Source: Spirochaetales bacterium
GTDB lineage: Bacteria > Spirochaetota > Spirochaetia > SZUA-6 > DRHE01
Direction of reading: 5' to 3'
NCBI GenBank assembly: GCA_011049745.1
Contig: DRHE01000405.1
Location: forward strand, 1 to 6,787
DNA: 6,787 nt
The position numbers were made by a program, and so were the translations under genes. The notes beneath the pieces were generated by a model that did not search any database, was not told the origin of the DNA, and saw nothing but the letters and a program-made list of their open reading frames with translations. This document shows positions 5,160 to 6,787 of the stretch, in pieces. Every line of letters starts with the position of its first letter. Within the stretch, counting starts at the first letter, position 1.

Positions 5160-6768
5160 ATGTTAAAAAAGAAAAATAAGGAGCCGATCCCCAATTTCGC
5201 TGAGGTAAGGGTCAAGCTGAAGCCATTTCTGGGCATGCATCCGGGCGCCTACTTAACGGTTTTATACTCCATAATTATTATTGTGATCGTATTTATGGTG
5301 CTCTTCTATCCAGGTATAGTCCGTAGGGGTACGTATGCAACCTTTCAAAGCTTTCCGTCAAAAGCTACAGTCACTGTTGACGGGAAATTTCTGGGAATTA
5401 CACCTTGTAAGGGTTTTATAGAAGCGGGAAATAAAAGTATTGAGTTAAAGAAACCTTTTTACCGCATTTTCAGCGTTGAGCAAGAGATAAGAGGCCGGAT
5501 TTTTGCGACTTTGTTCTTTCCTGTAAAGAAAAGATATGAGGTCGATCTTGAAATAGCTGATCTTGACACTCTCCTGAATAGTGCGCTTTCTGATTTTGCA
5601 GCCAATAACCATATTCCGGAAATTTTAATAGAAACTATTCAAGCGGCAGCCACGCGTGAATATGAGAATATGACGAAAATGTATTCATTTTTAGACAATG
5701 CAAAGTATTTTGTTAATTCACCCTATCAATTAACAAAATTACTTGAGGCAACAGCCATGGTAGAAAATGGCACATTAGCTTTAACTCCGGGTTCTTTGCT
5801 GCGAATAGTTGCAAATATAATACAAGTTAAGGAAAAGTATGAGAACTTTCCCTATTGGCTGCTGCTGTCTTTGCCTTCAGATATGGCTGAAACCTTTACC
5901 TCTTCCGACTGGTTCAGCAAATTTTATCAGAAATCGATTGACTCTATCACAGCTCAACAGGTATTCCAGGAAAAGGGGTCAAGCGTGGCGCACCCTCCTT
6001 CCATGACTAATCTGAATCTGGCGGGCATTACCTTTAATAGAATCCCTGGAGGCACGCTGATTCAAGGACGTGATGATGATTTAGCTTCTTTAAGCAACAG
6101 AGTTGAATTACTGCTGCCTCATCCGGTAGCTGTATCTCCATTTTATATTTCAAAAACAGAGGTTACCAACAGACAGTTTAAATCCTTTATTTCACAAAAC
6201 CCAGGCTGGAGCAAGAATAACCTTAACGAACTGCTTGGAAACAAACTGGTTACTGAAAATTATCTTTCAGAGTGGCAAGCAGAGCAGATACCTGATGGAC
6301 GGGATAATTTCCCGGTTGTATATGTTTCCTTTGCTGCAGCAAGCGCCTACTGCGACTGGCTGAGCAGTAAATCCAGCCTTAATGCCCGTCTACCATATGA
6401 GAGTGAATGGGAATGGGCGGCGCGGGGCGGTCTGGTTAGTAAACCCTACCCTCTCGGCCGCAGTGCGGGGGGCGAAAACTTTTTCACTAATGGTGAGAAA
6501 AGTTCCCGCCGGGTTGCTCAGGGCCCGCCCAATGGCTACGGTTTATATGACATGTCGGGAAATGTCTGGGAGTGGTGCCTGGACTGGTTTTCACCGGTGA
6601 ATTATTTCTTTACTTCTCAGTATCCGCAGGTAAATTCTGTTGATGCAGAACATTCCCCGGCAATAGGAGCGGAAAAAGTAATAAGAGGAGGCTCCTGGGC
6701 CAATGATAAAGATCTGGTAAAGCTGTACACCCGTGGCTCGCAGCCTCCGGACTGGTGCAGTCCCTACC
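5160..6768 (+). CDS. Membrane-anchored PEGA and SUMF1/FGE-like domain protein, 3' end missing
   Basis: The frame is open for 536 native codons and runs off the window. A basic N-terminus (MLKKKNK) and a membrane segment at about 33-50 (rich in Ile and Val) predict an anchor with the rest outside the cytoplasm. Residues about 60-125 resemble a PEGA domain: FPSKATVTVDGKFLGITP followed by AGNKSIEL. Residues 126-285 look mostly helical and match nothing I recognise. From about 288 a SUMF1/formylglycine-generating-enzyme fold begins: FNRIPGGT, FYISKTEVTN, FPVVYVSFAAASAYCDWL, RLPYESEWEWAARGG, GLYDMSGNVWEW (461-472) and VIRGGSW (507-513). The segment after RGGSW (ANDKDLVKLYTRG) lacks the cysteines needed for formylglycine formation, so a sulfatase-activating role is unlikely; a binding or structural role is possible. 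About 20 C-terminal residues (the GFRVV region) are probably missing. The ATG has no Shine-Dalgarno sequence and is predicted to be leaderless. Confidence 0.88.
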
Positions 6769-6787
6769 CTGTCTCTTATACACATCT
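6769..6787. other. Nextera/Tn5 mosaic-end sequencing adapter, not genomic
   Basis: The last 19 bases are CTGTCTCTTATACACATCT, the exact reverse complement of the Tn5 mosaic end used in Nextera libraries (AGATGTGTATAAGAGACAG). It sits precisely at the end of the contig and interrupts the PEGA-SUMF1 gene, so it is untrimmed adapter. The first one or two bases could coincide with genomic sequence. Translation across it is meaningless on either strand. Confidence 0.97.

Noticed and set aside
6382..6600. Plus-strand 72-codon frame at the SUMF1 region
   Set aside because: It is an out-of-frame reading of the PEGA-SUMF1 gene, whose true frame carries the GNVWEW and RGGSW motifs.
6591..6785. Minus-strand 64-codon frame starting MCIRDR
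   Set aside because: Its start codon and first residues come from the Nextera adapter, and the rest is antisense to the SUMF1 domain.

Overview
This window looks like one short contig from a diderm bacterium, most probably a spirochaete. It has intermediate base composition, dense overlapping genes and free use of TTG/GTG starts. The lineage call rests on gene content and order: two adjacent signal peptidase I genes, then hemW, yebC and ruv genes on one strand, with a membrane-anchored PEGA plus SUMF1-domain protein beside them. From memory, Borrelia carries a similar set (tandem lepB genes near a yebC-family gene, ruvA and ruvB). This is an inference and has not been checked by a search.

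Layout. From about 5083 down to the left edge, seven genes run on the minus strand: lepB (340 aa), a second unlike lepB (249 aa), hemW, yebC, ruvC, ruvA and the first 58 codons of ruvB. Junctions are 1-, 4- or up to 56-nt overlaps or gaps of 1-47 nt, and no convincing terminator is seen, so they probably form one operon. The operon combines protein export (two signal peptidases), haem handling (HemW), a ribosome/translation or regulatory factor (YebC) and Holliday-junction processing (RuvC nuclease, RuvAB branch migration).

A 76-bp intergenic region (5084-5159) separates this operon from one divergent plus-strand gene. It holds a perfect consensus sigma-70-type promoter for the plus strand, a weaker minus-strand promoter using an almost identical -35 site, and a 9-bp perfect inverted repeat. 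The plus-strand gene starts with an ATG exactly where transcription is predicted to begin, so the mRNA is probably leaderless.

The plus-strand gene (5160 to the right edge) encodes an N-terminal membrane anchor, a PEGA-like domain, a helical middle and a C-terminal SUMF1/formylglycine-generating-enzyme-like domain without cysteines in the expected active-site segment. It runs off the window. The last 19 bases (6769-6787) are not genomic: they match the Nextera/Tn5 mosaic-end adapter exactly. There is no tRNA, rRNA, CRISPR array, IS element or gene-free stretch over 300 bases.
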